DNA from: Flavobacteriales bacterium
GTDB taxonomy: Bacteria; Bacteroidota; Bacteroidia; Flavobacteriales_D; Parvicellaceae
NCBI GenBank assembly: GCA_026993705.1
Contig: JALWSJ010000405.1
Coordinates: 1 to 37,645, forward strand
Direction: 5' to 3'
Length of the DNA stretch: 37,645 bases
Shown in pieces: positions 8,536-16,800 of this stretch (positions are counted from its first letter, which is position 1; the number at the start of each line of letters is the position of its first letter). The notes beneath the pieces are model-generated. The model was not told where the DNA came from and searched no databases. It saw only the letters and a program-made list of their open reading frames with translations. The position numbers and the translations under genes are program-made.

Positions 8536-9900
8536 TTAGCTAAATAATTCTTTTAATACATCTTCAACTTTTTCTACAAAAATTAGTTGTATCTGGTGTT
8601 TATCTTGTACAACACCTTTATTATGTCTGGATAAAAACATTCGTTTATATCCTAATTTTTCAGCTTCAGAAATTCTATGTTCTATTCTTGGCACGGGTCT
8701 TATTTCTCCCGATAGTCCAACTTCTGCAGCAAAACAAGTTTTTGAATCAATTCCTAAATCTACATTGGAAGAAAGTATAGCGCAGACAACCGCTAAATCA
8801 ATGGATGGGTCATCCACCTTAATTCCCCCGGTAATGTTTAAGAATACATCTTTTTGTCCTATTCTAAAACCACATTTTTTTTCCAGTACCGCAAGTAACA
8901 TGTTTAAGCGTCTTAAATCAAATCCTGTTGCTGAACGTTGAGGGGTTCCGTATGCGGCAGTGCTTGCCAGGGCTTGAATTTCGATAAGTAGGGGACGTGT
9001 CCCTTCCATAGTAACAGCGATAGCTATTCCACTTAATTCCCCGTTGTTGTGTGTAATCATAATTTCGGAAGGGTTTTCTACTTCTTTCAGTCCTTCTGCC
9101 GTCATCTCATAGATGCCAAGTTCATTGGTGCTACCAAATCTGTTTTTGATACTTCTTAGTAATCGGTATAAGTGATTTCTGTCTCCTTCAAATTGTAAAA
9201 CGGTATCCACCATGTGTTCCAAAACCTTTGGTCCGGCTATTGTTCCGTCTTTAGTAATGTGTCCGATAAGTATTATTGGTATTCCTGTTTCTTTTGCATA
9301 ACGCATCATCTCGGCGGTACACTCTCTTACTTGTGAAATGCTTCCCGGAGAGGATTCGATGGTCGGAGTTTGGAGTGTTTGGATAGAATCAATAATAAGT
9401 AAATCGGGGGTAAGGTTTTTGGCGTGCTGAAAAATATATTGTGTGTTTGTTTCGGTAAGCAAGAAACAATTGCTTTCCGTATGTTTTATTCTGTCAGCTC
9501 TCATTTTTATTTGCTCTTCACTTTCTTCACCCGATACATAGAGAACTTTTAAATTGCTGTTTAGTGCTATATCCAGTAATAAAGTTGATTTTCCAATTCC
9601 GGGTTCTCCGCCTATTAATGTGAGCGACCCAACTACAATCCCACCTCCCAATACGCGATTAAATTCATTGTTTGAAAGTTTGTACCTTCTATTTTCTAAA
9701 GGTTTAATTTCATTAATATGATGTGGTTTTGTGTTTTTTTTGAATGAGTCTCCGTGTAGTATCTTTGTTTTGCTGTCCTCTTTTTGTACAATTTCTTCAA
9801 CAAAAGTATTCCATTCGTTACAGTTTGGACATTTTCCCAACCATTTTGCTGACTCTTTGCCACAGTTTTGGCAGAAGTATGCTGATTTTATTTTAGCCAT
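8536..9900 (-). CDS. radA: DNA repair protein RadA/Sms
   Basis: RecA-like ATPase that promotes branch migration of recombination intermediates during double-strand break repair. It is 454 aa, the family norm. An N-terminal four-Cys zinc finger (C10, C13, C24, C27) is followed by Walker A GEPGIGKS (98-105), the RadA-specific KNRFG motif (SIKNRFGSTNELGIYEM), and a C-terminal Lon-protease-like domain (QALASTAAYGTPQR; GLSGEIRPV). The ATG at 9900 overlaps the end of the upstream LRAT-like gene by 8 bp (ATGGCTAA), which points to translational coupling. Transcription ends at the shared terminator beyond rpoC. Confidence 0.96.
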   Translation of the reverse strand: MAKIKSAYFCQNCGKESAKWLGKCPNCNEWNTFVEEIVQKEDSKTKILHGDSFKKNTKPHHINEIKPLENRRYKLSNNEFNRVLGGGIVVGSLTLIGGEPGIGKSTLLLDIALNSNLKVLYVSGEESEEQIKMRADRIKHTESNCFLLTETNTQYIFQHAKNLTPDLLIIDSIQTLQTPTIESSPGSISQVRECTAEMMRYAKETGIPIILIGHITKDGTIAGPKVLEHMVDTVLQFEGDRNHLYRLLRSIKNRFGSTNELGIYEMTAEGLKEVENPSEIMITHNNGELSGIAIAVTMEGTRPLLIEIQALASTAAYGTPQRSATGFDLRRLNMLLAVLEKKCGFRIGQKDVFLNITGGIKVDDPSIDLAVVCAILSSNVDLGIDSKTCFAAEVGLSGEIRPVPRIEHRISEAEKLGYKRMFLSRHNKGVVQDKHQIQLIFVEKVEDVLKELFS

Positions 9901-10306
9901 TGTTTTGAATTTTTTGTCCGATGAATAGAATGATAAACAGAGATGCTATTCTTGCTATTGTTTTTAATAATATAAATTCAGCATTTCTTTTATCTCGAAT
10001 TATTTCATCTGCAAATTGTTTACAATTGTACTGATTATAATCGTATTTTATTCCTATTTTCTTATTAATACTTTTAAGTATTTCCTGTTGTTTTTCTTTT
10101 TTAAATCCGTAGTGTATAACTTCTATTTTATTTCCGGTATTTATAAAGTTGATAAGAGGAGAATAGACTACTCCCTTTTGTTTTGTGTTTTCGGCAATGG
10201 ATAGTCTTCCGTTGATTACCCCTACATAAATTGCATGGCTTTTTGTTAGACTTTTTCTATTTGTTCGTATTAATCTGTCTCCAATGGTTAACTCTCTAAC
10301 ATTCAT
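9893..10306 (-). CDS. LRAT/NlpC-like cysteine hydrolase or acyltransferase domain protein
   Basis: A 137-aa protein with the pattern of the LRAT branch of permuted NlpC/P60 enzymes: an N-terminal region around GDRLIRTNRK, a His followed by a strand (SHAIYVGV, H24), a short strand with IAENT at 37-41, and the Cys motif YNCKQFADEI (C95). H24 and C95 are the likely catalytic pair. The third polar residue is not obvious. The C-terminus has one hydrophobic segment (about 116-130, ARIASLFIILFIG), so the protein is probably membrane-anchored at its tail. The family works on acyl or peptide bonds; the substrate here is unknown. It is the first gene of a two-gene unit with radA (8-bp overlap), probably from the promoter at 10329-10336. 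Confidence 0.7.
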   Translation of the reverse strand: MNVRELTIGDRLIRTNRKSLTKSHAIYVGVINGRLSIAENTKQKGVVYSPLINFINTGNKIEVIHYGFKKEKQQEILKSINKKIGIKYDYNQYNCKQFADEIIRDKRNAEFILLKTIARIASLFIILFIGQKIQNNG

Positions 10307-10328
10307 AAGCTGTGTGTTTTGTTTGACA

Positions 10329-10364
10329 CAAATATAGAGTATAGCTCCGTAAAATATTTACGGA
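10329..10364 (-). promoter_or_regulatory. Candidate promoter with an adjacent dyad for the LRAT-radA unit
   Basis: Reading the - strand, TATATTTG (10329-10336) fits the Bacteroidota -7 consensus TAnnTTTG, about 22 bp before the ATG. Directly upstream, at 10346-10364, is a dyad TCCGTAAA-ATA-TTTACGGA lying where the -33 box and an operator would be. A good TTG -33 box is not evident. A regulator binding the dyad is speculation. Confidence 0.5.
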
Positions 10365-10444
10365 TGTAATTTAAGGAGATAGAGAAAGAATTTTTTCATT
10401 GTCTAAGAAAACTAAATTCCATTTTCTTTGCACTTACCTGACCC

Positions 10445-10583
10445 GCGTTAGGGATAGGAACGGCATCCTTTTGCCTGCTTGCCTTTATGGCAGGCAAAAG
10501 ATATAGTGGATAGCCCGACCTTTCAAGAGTAAAAAAAATAGTGAGTGTAACGACTATTTTTTTATTCTTGAAAGGGAACGCCC
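10445..10583 (+). repeat. Modular hairpin repeat R1 (forward)
   Basis: Core of 139 bp running from GCGTTAGGGATAGG to GGGAACGCCC. Stem 1: CTTTTGCCTG (10468-10477) pairs with 10491-10500. Linker: ATATAGTGGATAGCCCGACC. Stem 2: about 23 bp, 10519-10542 pairing with 10553-10575 with one wobble and one bulged A. A 60-bp extension on the left (10385-10444) matches the flank of R3. The GGGAACGCCC end lies 11 bp beyond the stop codon of the - strand 76-aa gene. This accounts for most of the gap 10307-10594. Confidence 0.9.
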
Positions 10584-10594
10584 AAATACTGATT

Positions 10595-10825
10595 TTACAG
10601 ATTTTTATTCTTCAATACGTTGTTGATGACTTCTTGAGCAGACAGAGCTTCGTTTAGTTTAACGCTTTTTTTTTCGGCATCTTCAATTAGTTGGAGCATC
10701 TCTTGAAATCGGGGCTCGTCTATATTGTCGAAACCTAAATATAAAAGCAAATCGTTTAGTAAATTTTCCCTATTTAAGTGAATAGCCTCTCGTAAGGCAT
10801 CTATTTCCGGTGAATGATCTTCCAT
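10595..10825 (-). CDS. Small acidic helical protein, unrecognised
   Basis: A 76-aa protein without signal peptide or membrane segment. It is rich in Glu, Asp and Leu and is predicted to be mostly helical (for example RFQEMLQLIEDAEKKS). I do not recognise a family. It starts 3 bp after the stop of the 219-aa secreted protein gene, so the two are probably one transcript. The pair is closely bracketed by R1 and R2 in inverted orientation. The tight junction with its neighbour and the plausible codon use support a real gene. Confidence 0.6.
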   Translation of the reverse strand: MEDHSPEIDALREAIHLNRENLLNDLLLYLGFDNIDEPRFQEMLQLIEDAEKKSVKLNEALSAQEVINNVLKNKNL

Positions 10826-10828
10826 GGC

Positions 10829-11488
10829 TTAATGTTTCAGGTATTGCGTAACTTCCGTAAATCCTTGTTCCTGTATAAAACGGTTGATTTCACTGCTGTT
10901 GGGACGAGCTAAATAGGTTTTTATATTATCAATTTGTAATGAATCTAACGTATTAAATTGTTGAATCTTATCTAAAACTTCTTCGTGGTCAAGGGCAAAA
11001 ATCAAAATTCCTTTCGCTGTTGGATAGAGCAAATACGTTGTGAAATATCCATTGCCTTCCTTCTCGTTCAAGTAGTAAATAATATTTTGTTTTTTCAGTA
11101 CATTTCCGCCGGAAGGTTTATAATAAAGGTCTTTTTGATTGTATATAGCATAGGTTGTATCATTGCTTTTGATATAAGTTAACCCCTCATTTGCCACAAT
11201 TCCATGCAGTTTATTATTCTTAAAAAAGTACTTTCCCTTAGATTTTCGAATGTCTTTTTTGGTTAGTGTAAAGAGCAAACTTTTTTGGGTGTAAATACTA
11301 TCCGAGGTAATCACAAAACGGAATAACGTATCTTTTTCAGCGTAATATTCTCCAATAATAGAAGAGTCAAATTGTAAAGTTGGAGCTACATTGTTGGGTT
11401 GAGGCTCGGCAAAATAAAACGAAGTAAAATCACTTTGTCCGTAGGCAACAAGGGTGAAACAAGTAAATAGAAAAAATAAATAGTTCAT
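10829..11488 (-). CDS. Secreted protein, unrecognised
   Basis: A 219-aa protein with an N-terminal signal peptide (MNYLFFLFTCFTLVAYGQ, likely cleaved near residue 18). The remainder is polar, with alternating short strands (EYYAEKDTLFRFVITSDSIY; NKLHGIVANEGLTYIKSNDTTY), which suggests a beta-rich periplasmic or outer-membrane-associated domain, and ends in a helical tail (SSEINRFIQEQGFTEVTQYLKH). I do not recognise a family. It heads a two-gene unit with the 76-aa gene. Repeat R2 ends only 20 bp upstream of the ATG, so the promoter must lie within or beyond R2. Confidence 0.75.
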   Translation of the reverse strand: MNYLFFLFTCFTLVAYGQSDFTSFYFAEPQPNNVAPTLQFDSSIIGEYYAEKDTLFRFVITSDSIYTQKSLLFTLTKKDIRKSKGKYFFKNNKLHGIVANEGLTYIKSNDTTYAIYNQKDLYYKPSGGNVLKKQNIIYYLNEKEGNGYFTTYLLYPTAKGILIFALDHEEVLDKIQQFNTLDSLQIDNIKTYLARPNSSEINRFIQEQGFTEVTQYLKH

Positions 11489-11508
11489 AATTATAAGGTT
11501 TATTATTA

Positions 11509-11658
11509 GGGCGTTCCCATTACGGCATAAAAAAGCGGTTACGTTGCACTACACCACTTTTCAACGCCGTAATGGTCGGGCTATTACTACTCACTCTTTT
11601 TGCCCTCAAAAGGAGGAGGGCAAAAAGGAGTTCAGACACGCCGTTCTATCCCTAACGC
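11509..11658 (-). repeat. Modular hairpin repeat R2 (reverse)
   Basis: Core of 150 bp from GGGCGTTCCC to ATCCCTAACGC on the + strand. Stem 2: CCATTACGGC (11517-11526) with GCCGTAATGG (11566-11575), extended by an imperfect inner stem around TTGCACTAC. Stem 1: CTTTTTGCCCTC with GAGGGCAAAAAG. The linker is the variant GGGCTATTACTACTCACT. An extension containing AGTTTTAGTTTTC reaches about 11699. The GGGCGTT end faces the start of the 219-aa gene. Confidence 0.9.
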
Positions 11659-11717
11659 GAGTGAAATTGGCGGATAGAAAGTGAGTTTTAGTTTTCATCA
11701 AAAAAAGTTCAACAAAT

Positions 11718-12047
11718 CTAACTAAACAATTTTCTCAATACCACTTTTTCAAACTCTCGTTGCAACACCAATTTCGCCAACAAAAATTGTGGCTTTCCAT
11801 CACTGCCGTAAATCTTATTTTGATTCACGTCAATTCGATATAACAAGTTATATAGCTGGGCATCGTTTTCGTTCAATAATTCTTCAAAAAAAAGTACGCA
11901 CTCATGAATCAATTCGTCAATAGTTAAATCCGTAGCAAATAAATTATCAAAGCCGGTCATTTGCAAATCCTTATTCAGTTGACTAATAATTTTAGGCAAT
12001 AATTCAGTACTAAAAGCAACACCTTGATACGGAGAAATAGAAAACAT
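11718..12047 (-). CDS. Conserved-looking 109-aa protein, unrecognised
   Basis: A 109-aa soluble, helical, acidic protein without signal peptide (segments TELLPKIISQLNKDLQ, TIDELIHECVLFFEELLNE, FLLAKLVLQREFEKVVLRKLF). I recognise no family or catalytic motif. It has a good Bacteroidota promoter of its own, which supports it being real. It is divergent from the flippase gene, with 141 bp between the starts. R2's extension ends just beyond its stop. Confidence 0.7.
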   Translation of the reverse strand: MFSISPYQGVAFSTELLPKIISQLNKDLQMTGFDNLFATDLTIDELIHECVLFFEELLNENDAQLYNLLYRIDVNQNKIYGSDGKPQFLLAKLVLQREFEKVVLRKLFS

Positions 12048-12072
12048 AAACGGATTTGAATGACAACAAATA

Positions 12073-12102
12073 CAAAAATATCATTTTATCGTATAGAAAC
12101 AA
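12073..12102 (-). promoter_or_regulatory. Bacteroidota-type promoter for the 109-aa gene
   Basis: On the - strand, TTG (12100-12102), a 19-bp spacer, then TATTTTTG (12073-12080) matches the TTG-N19-TAnnTTTG consensus of the main sigma factor in this phylum. The -7 box is 25 bp from the ATG. This is the best promoter match I found in the window. Confidence 0.7.
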
Positions 12103-12188
12103 CTCGATTTGATTAATTTAGTAGCCGTAAGTAAAGAGAAAAGGATGATTTTTATAATCAATCACTCAAAAGAACGAGGAAAAACAAA

Positions 12189-13739
12189 ATGAGTAAGCTA
12201 AAAAAACTTGCAGGGCAAACAGTTATTTACGGAGCGAGTAGCATCATCGGTCGCTTCCTTAACTATATGCTTACTCCGCTGTTTACTTACGATAAAGTCT
12301 TTTCGCCCGACCAATTTGGTATCATAACCGAAATGTATGCGTATGTAGCTTTCTTATCGGTTATGCTTACTTACGGAATGGAAACAACTTATTTTCGTTT
12401 TTCCAGTCAACATGGGCAAGAGGGAAGAAAAGTGTATAAAAATGCTCTTACTGCATTGCTTTCCACAACCTCTCTTTTTATTCTTTCGGCAGTAGTATTT
12501 TCGCAAGAAATAGCCGATTGGCTCAAATATCCCAATCATTCGGAATACGTTATTTGGTTTGCTATCATCGTTGGTTTAGACGCTTTGGGAAGTATTCCTT
12601 TGGCTCGATTAAGAAAAGAAGGCAGAGCCAAAAAATTTGCTTTGGTAAACTTAGCGAATATCGGTGTTTTTATCAGTGTAAACCTTTTCTTTTTGGTGTA
12701 TTGCAGAATCAACTACCAAGATCATTCAAACTGGCTAATCGATTGGCTATATAATCCAGAAATCGGTGTAGGTTATGTCTTTATTGCGAACCTTATCGCC
12801 AGCATCGTTAAGTTTTCACTATTAGCTCCCGAACTGAAAATAAAATTGGGTTTTGATAAAGATTTAACAAAACAAATGTTAGCCTATACTTATCCATTGT
12901 TTTTTGTCGGAGTAGCCGGAATCATCAACGAAACATTGGATAGAACTATGATAAAAGAGATGTTGTTTAACAAGTATGTTGCTAGTGGTATCAATACACA
13001 GGAAGCACTTAAAATGGCACAAACCCAACTAGGAATTTATGGTGCAAACTACAAAATCACAATGATTATTGCCATGGCAATTCAAGCTTATCGTTATGCA
13101 GCAGAACCATTTTTCTTTAAAGAATCTAAAGGAAAAAATGCAAAACAGACCTATTCTTTGGTGATGAATTATTTTGTCATTATCGTTTCATTCTTATTTC
13201 TTGCAATAGCTCTGAATTTACAAATATTCAGGTATTTCACGCCGAATAAAGTGTATTGGGTAGGGCTGAAAATTGTTCCGATTTTGTTGTTTGCAAATTT
13301 GTGTTTGGGAATATATTACAATCAATCTATTTGGTATAAATTGTCCAATAAAACGATATACGGAGCTTTAATTTCCATTTTAGGAGCTTTAATAACAGTC
13401 GTAGTTAACTATAATTTTATTCCGGAGTATAGTTATGTTGCTTCCGCTTGGGCAACGTTGTTGTGCTATGCTAGTATGATGATTCTGTCTTATTACCTAG
13501 GTAAAAAGTTTTACCCGATTAGCTACAATTTAAAGAAGGCTTTTTTGTATCTGTTTTCAGCCTTGCTTTTATTTTTTCTACGCTACCGTCAAGATTTAAC
13601 AGGCGATTTTAGTTGGGGAGTTTTTATATATCATTCTTTCTTGATTGTATTATTTCTTGGACTTGTCGCTTTTATGGAACAAAGAACCATAAAAAGACAA
13701 TTTCCGAAATTATTTAAGCAAGTTCAATCAGCTTCTTGA
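12189..13739 (+). CDS. Polysaccharide/lipid-linked oligosaccharide flippase (MOP superfamily, Wzx-like)
   Basis: A 516-aa integral membrane protein with many hydrophobic segments along its length, as expected of 12-14 helix MOP transporters. The N-terminus (LKKLAGQTVIYGASSIIGRFLNYMLTPLFT) is the typical start of RfbX/Wzx-type exporters, with the positively charged pocket residue R21 in the first helix. Such proteins move undecaprenyl-linked glycans across the inner membrane for O-antigen, capsule or exopolysaccharide. No glycosyltransferases are next to it, so its substrate is unknown. A purine-rich GAGGAAAAACAAA lies just before the ATG. It is divergent from the 109-aa gene and is followed by a weak hairpin. 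Confidence 0.88.
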   Translation: MSKLKKLAGQTVIYGASSIIGRFLNYMLTPLFTYDKVFSPDQFGIITEMYAYVAFLSVMLTYGMETTYFRFSSQHGQEGRKVYKNALTALLSTTSLFILSAVVFSQEIADWLKYPNHSEYVIWFAIIVGLDALGSIPLARLRKEGRAKKFALVNLANIGVFISVNLFFLVYCRINYQDHSNWLIDWLYNPEIGVGYVFIANLIASIVKFSLLAPELKIKLGFDKDLTKQMLAYTYPLFFVGVAGIINETLDRTMIKEMLFNKYVASGINTQEALKMAQTQLGIYGANYKITMIIAMAIQAYRYAAEPFFFKESKGKNAKQTYSLVMNYFVIIVSFLFLAIALNLQIFRYFTPNKVYWVGLKIVPILLFANLCLGIYYNQSIWYKLSNKTIYGALISILGALITVVVNYNFIPEYSYVASAWATLLCYASMMILSYYLGKKFYPISYNLKKAFLYLFSALLLFFLRYRQDLTGDFSWGVFIYHSFLIVLFLGLVAFMEQRTIKRQFPKLFKQVQSAS

Positions 13740-13743
13740 AGAG

Positions 13744-13760
13744 ATTGAGCATTTCTCAAT
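13744..13760 (+). terminator. Weak hairpin after the flippase gene
   Basis: ATTGAG (13744-13749) pairs with CTCAAT (13755-13760) across a 5-nt loop, followed by TTTG. The stem is only 6 bp, so termination is possible but not convincing. The remaining spacer to 13867 holds a possible but imperfect promoter (TTG, 20 bp, TCACTTCG near 13833). Confidence 0.3.
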
Positions 13761-13867
13761 TTTGAAAACTAAATTTTTTGTATATATTTACATAAGGTAA
13801 GCACATATTTCCTTGAGTATAATGCTTAAAAGCAATCACTTCGCCAATAAATACGTTACGATAGTAG

Positions 13868-16800
13868 ATGTTTAAAAATGTATATATAATTTTTCTTTTG
13901 ATTGGGTTGTCTTCCTATGCCCAATTGGTAGATTACGAGATAAAGATTGTGGAGATAATGGCTACGGCGGATGCCTCTGATTTGCAGGGACAAGATCCTA
14001 CATGGTATATTTGGTTTAAAGATAATGGAACGAATGGTTCAGCTATTACCTCATGGGTGCCGACAGGTTGTATTTATTTAGCTGACAATAATTATGGTTC
14101 ATGGTTTTCAGGTACGCCTAATCAAGGTCCGTCAATTCCTTTTTCGTGGCAAATTGTAACAGGTACAGATGCGACTCAAATCCAAACTCAAATAGAAGGT
14201 TTTGAAAAAGATTGCCCCAACGATTGTAGTTACGACGGTTCGTGTTATTGGGGTACGATAAATGATGATAATCACGATAATCGAGCAAATTCTGGTAATA
14301 TAGATTTTACACTAGATTCTCCTTGTCAATGGAATCAATACGAGATAGCAAATGACGATTATCACGCAAGAGTAGAAATTTATTGGACGTTTAATGCCTT
14401 AGATGCAGGTGAAATAGATGGAGAACAATATGTTTGTATGAATGGCGACCCAACAGTATTGGGTTCTGTACAGGACGGAGAACCGGCAACGTCTAATTTT
14501 GCTAGCTACCAATGGCAACAGTCTTTGGGTTGTACAGGTGCTTTTGTAGATATTCCCGGAGCAACAAATTCCACTTATGACCCTCCGCTGGGTTTGATTC
14601 AAAATACGTGTTTCCGAAGAAAAGTTTTAACTCCTTGTGATGAAGCTATTTCCAACGGAGTTGTAGTGGGGATAGAAGTTCCTTCAGTTGCTGCAACATC
14701 TATAACCGCAACACCGGCTAGTCTTTGTGGAGCGGGTAATGTTACGCTTTCTGTCAATGGCGGAACACTTGGGTCAAATGCCGATTGGTATTGGTATGAT
14801 AACGACCCCAACTCAAACGGAAACCTTATTGGAACGGGAGACCCGTTTACAGTAAATGTTTCTTCTACTTCTACATTTTATGTAAGAGCAGAAGGAAACT
14901 GCTCGGTAACACCTTCAGTTAGTAAGTTAGTAGTCGTAGAAAACCCGTCTAATCCACCAACAACGTTAACACCTTCCAGCTCATCTATTTGCTTAGGTGG
15001 AGGCACAGATTTAACCGCCACCGGAGGAGTGTTGGGCACAAATGCCGTTTATGCATGGTACGACCAAGACCCAAATTTAGGAAGTCCATTGCCTATTCAC
15101 ACGAGTTCTATTCCAACGTATATTGGGGTAAGCCCCGCAACCACGACAACCTACTATGTGCGTATTGAAGGGTGTGATACTACTGCATTGGCTTATACAA
15201 CGGTTTTTGTAACACAACCTTCAACAGCACCGACAGGCATTACCGCTAGCAATACTACGGTTTGTCCTAACGATATGGTTTCTTTAACGGTAACTGGAGG
15301 AAGTTTGGGAGATGGAGCAGATTGGTATTGGTATGAAAACGGCTGTGGAGCTGGTGCAGCCATAGGTACAGGAGCTACAATAAATGTCAATCCTTTAGTA
15401 ACGACTAACTATTTTGTACGTGCCGAAGGTACTTGTAATATGACGAATTGCATGAACATTACCATTGTTGTAGATGATGAGTCAACTCCGCCTGCATCCG
15501 TTGTATCTTCAGCTACAAATGTTTGTCCAGGTGATGTTAGTGTATTATCGGTTGTAGGTGGGAATTTAGGTACAGGGGCAGATTGGTATTGGTATGCATC
15601 TTCTTGTGGAGGAACTCCCGTAGGCACGGGAAGCAGTATAAGTGTAAACCCCACAGTAACGACCGATTACTTCGTTCGTGCAGAAGGTAGTTGTAATACT
15701 ACTTCTTGTGCAACCGTAACTATAAATGTCAAAACTATTTCAACAGATGCTACGGGGATAACTGTATCAAACAATAATATTTGTTCAGGAACCGCTACAA
15801 CATTAAATGTTTCAGGAGGTAGTTTGGGAGCCGGAGCAACGTGGGAATGGTACACAGGTTCTTGCGGAGGTGCTTACTTAGGGAGTGGTGCAACTCTTTC
15901 TGTTTCTCCTACGGCTACAACTATATATTACGTGAGAGCTGAAGGAGATTGTAATACTTCAGGTTGTGTAAATGCAACGGTAACAGTTCTGCCGACTTCC
16001 ACATTGCCGACCTCTATTTTAGTTTCTAATCCCAATGTTTGCCCTAATTCTTCAACCGATTTGACCGTTGTAGGAGGGAATTTAGTTAACGGGGATAATT
16101 GGACGTGGTATGAGGGAGGATGTGGTTTAGGAACGCCTATCGGAACAGGAAACACTATAAGCGTTTCTCCTTCATCTGCAACAGAATATTTTGTAAGAGG
16201 AGAGGGGACATGTGGGTTTACAAATTGTGCAAGTGTAATGGTGAATACAGATGAAGTATCTACAGCACCAAATGAAATAGTAGCTACAAGCACAGCTCTT
16301 TGTGTGGGACAATCTACTGTATTGTCTGTGTCGGGAGGGAATCTTGGTTCGGGAGCTACATGGCAATGGTATTCTGGTTCGTGTGGCAGTAATCCTGTAG
16401 GAAGTGGTAATTCTATAAGTGTAGCCCCAAGTGCTACAACAACCTATTACGTGCGAGGTGAAGGGAATTGTGGAAACTCTTCTTGCGTAAATATCACAAT
16501 TGATGTGGGGGCAGGAGTAGATGCTCCTACTTCAGCAAATGTTTCTACCGATAATATTTGTCCAGGAGCAACAACAACACTAACAGTGGTAGGCTCTACC
16601 TTACCAAGTGATTACACTTGGGTATGGTACACAGGTGCTTGTGGTGCTGTACCGGTGGGAGTGGGAACTTCATTAGACGTTTCTCCTACATTTACCGAAA
16701 CTTATTTTGTTCGTGCAGTCGGAACGTGTGGAGCAACATCATGTCAAAGTGTTACTGTAAATGTTCAAAATGGAAGTGTAGCAGCAACAGGAGTACAAGT

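Noticed and set aside
13761..13780. GAAAACTAAATTTT after the flippase gene as a degenerate repeat extension
   Set aside because: It resembles the AAGAAAACTAAAC module only over about 10 bases, with no hairpin partner or repeat core nearby.
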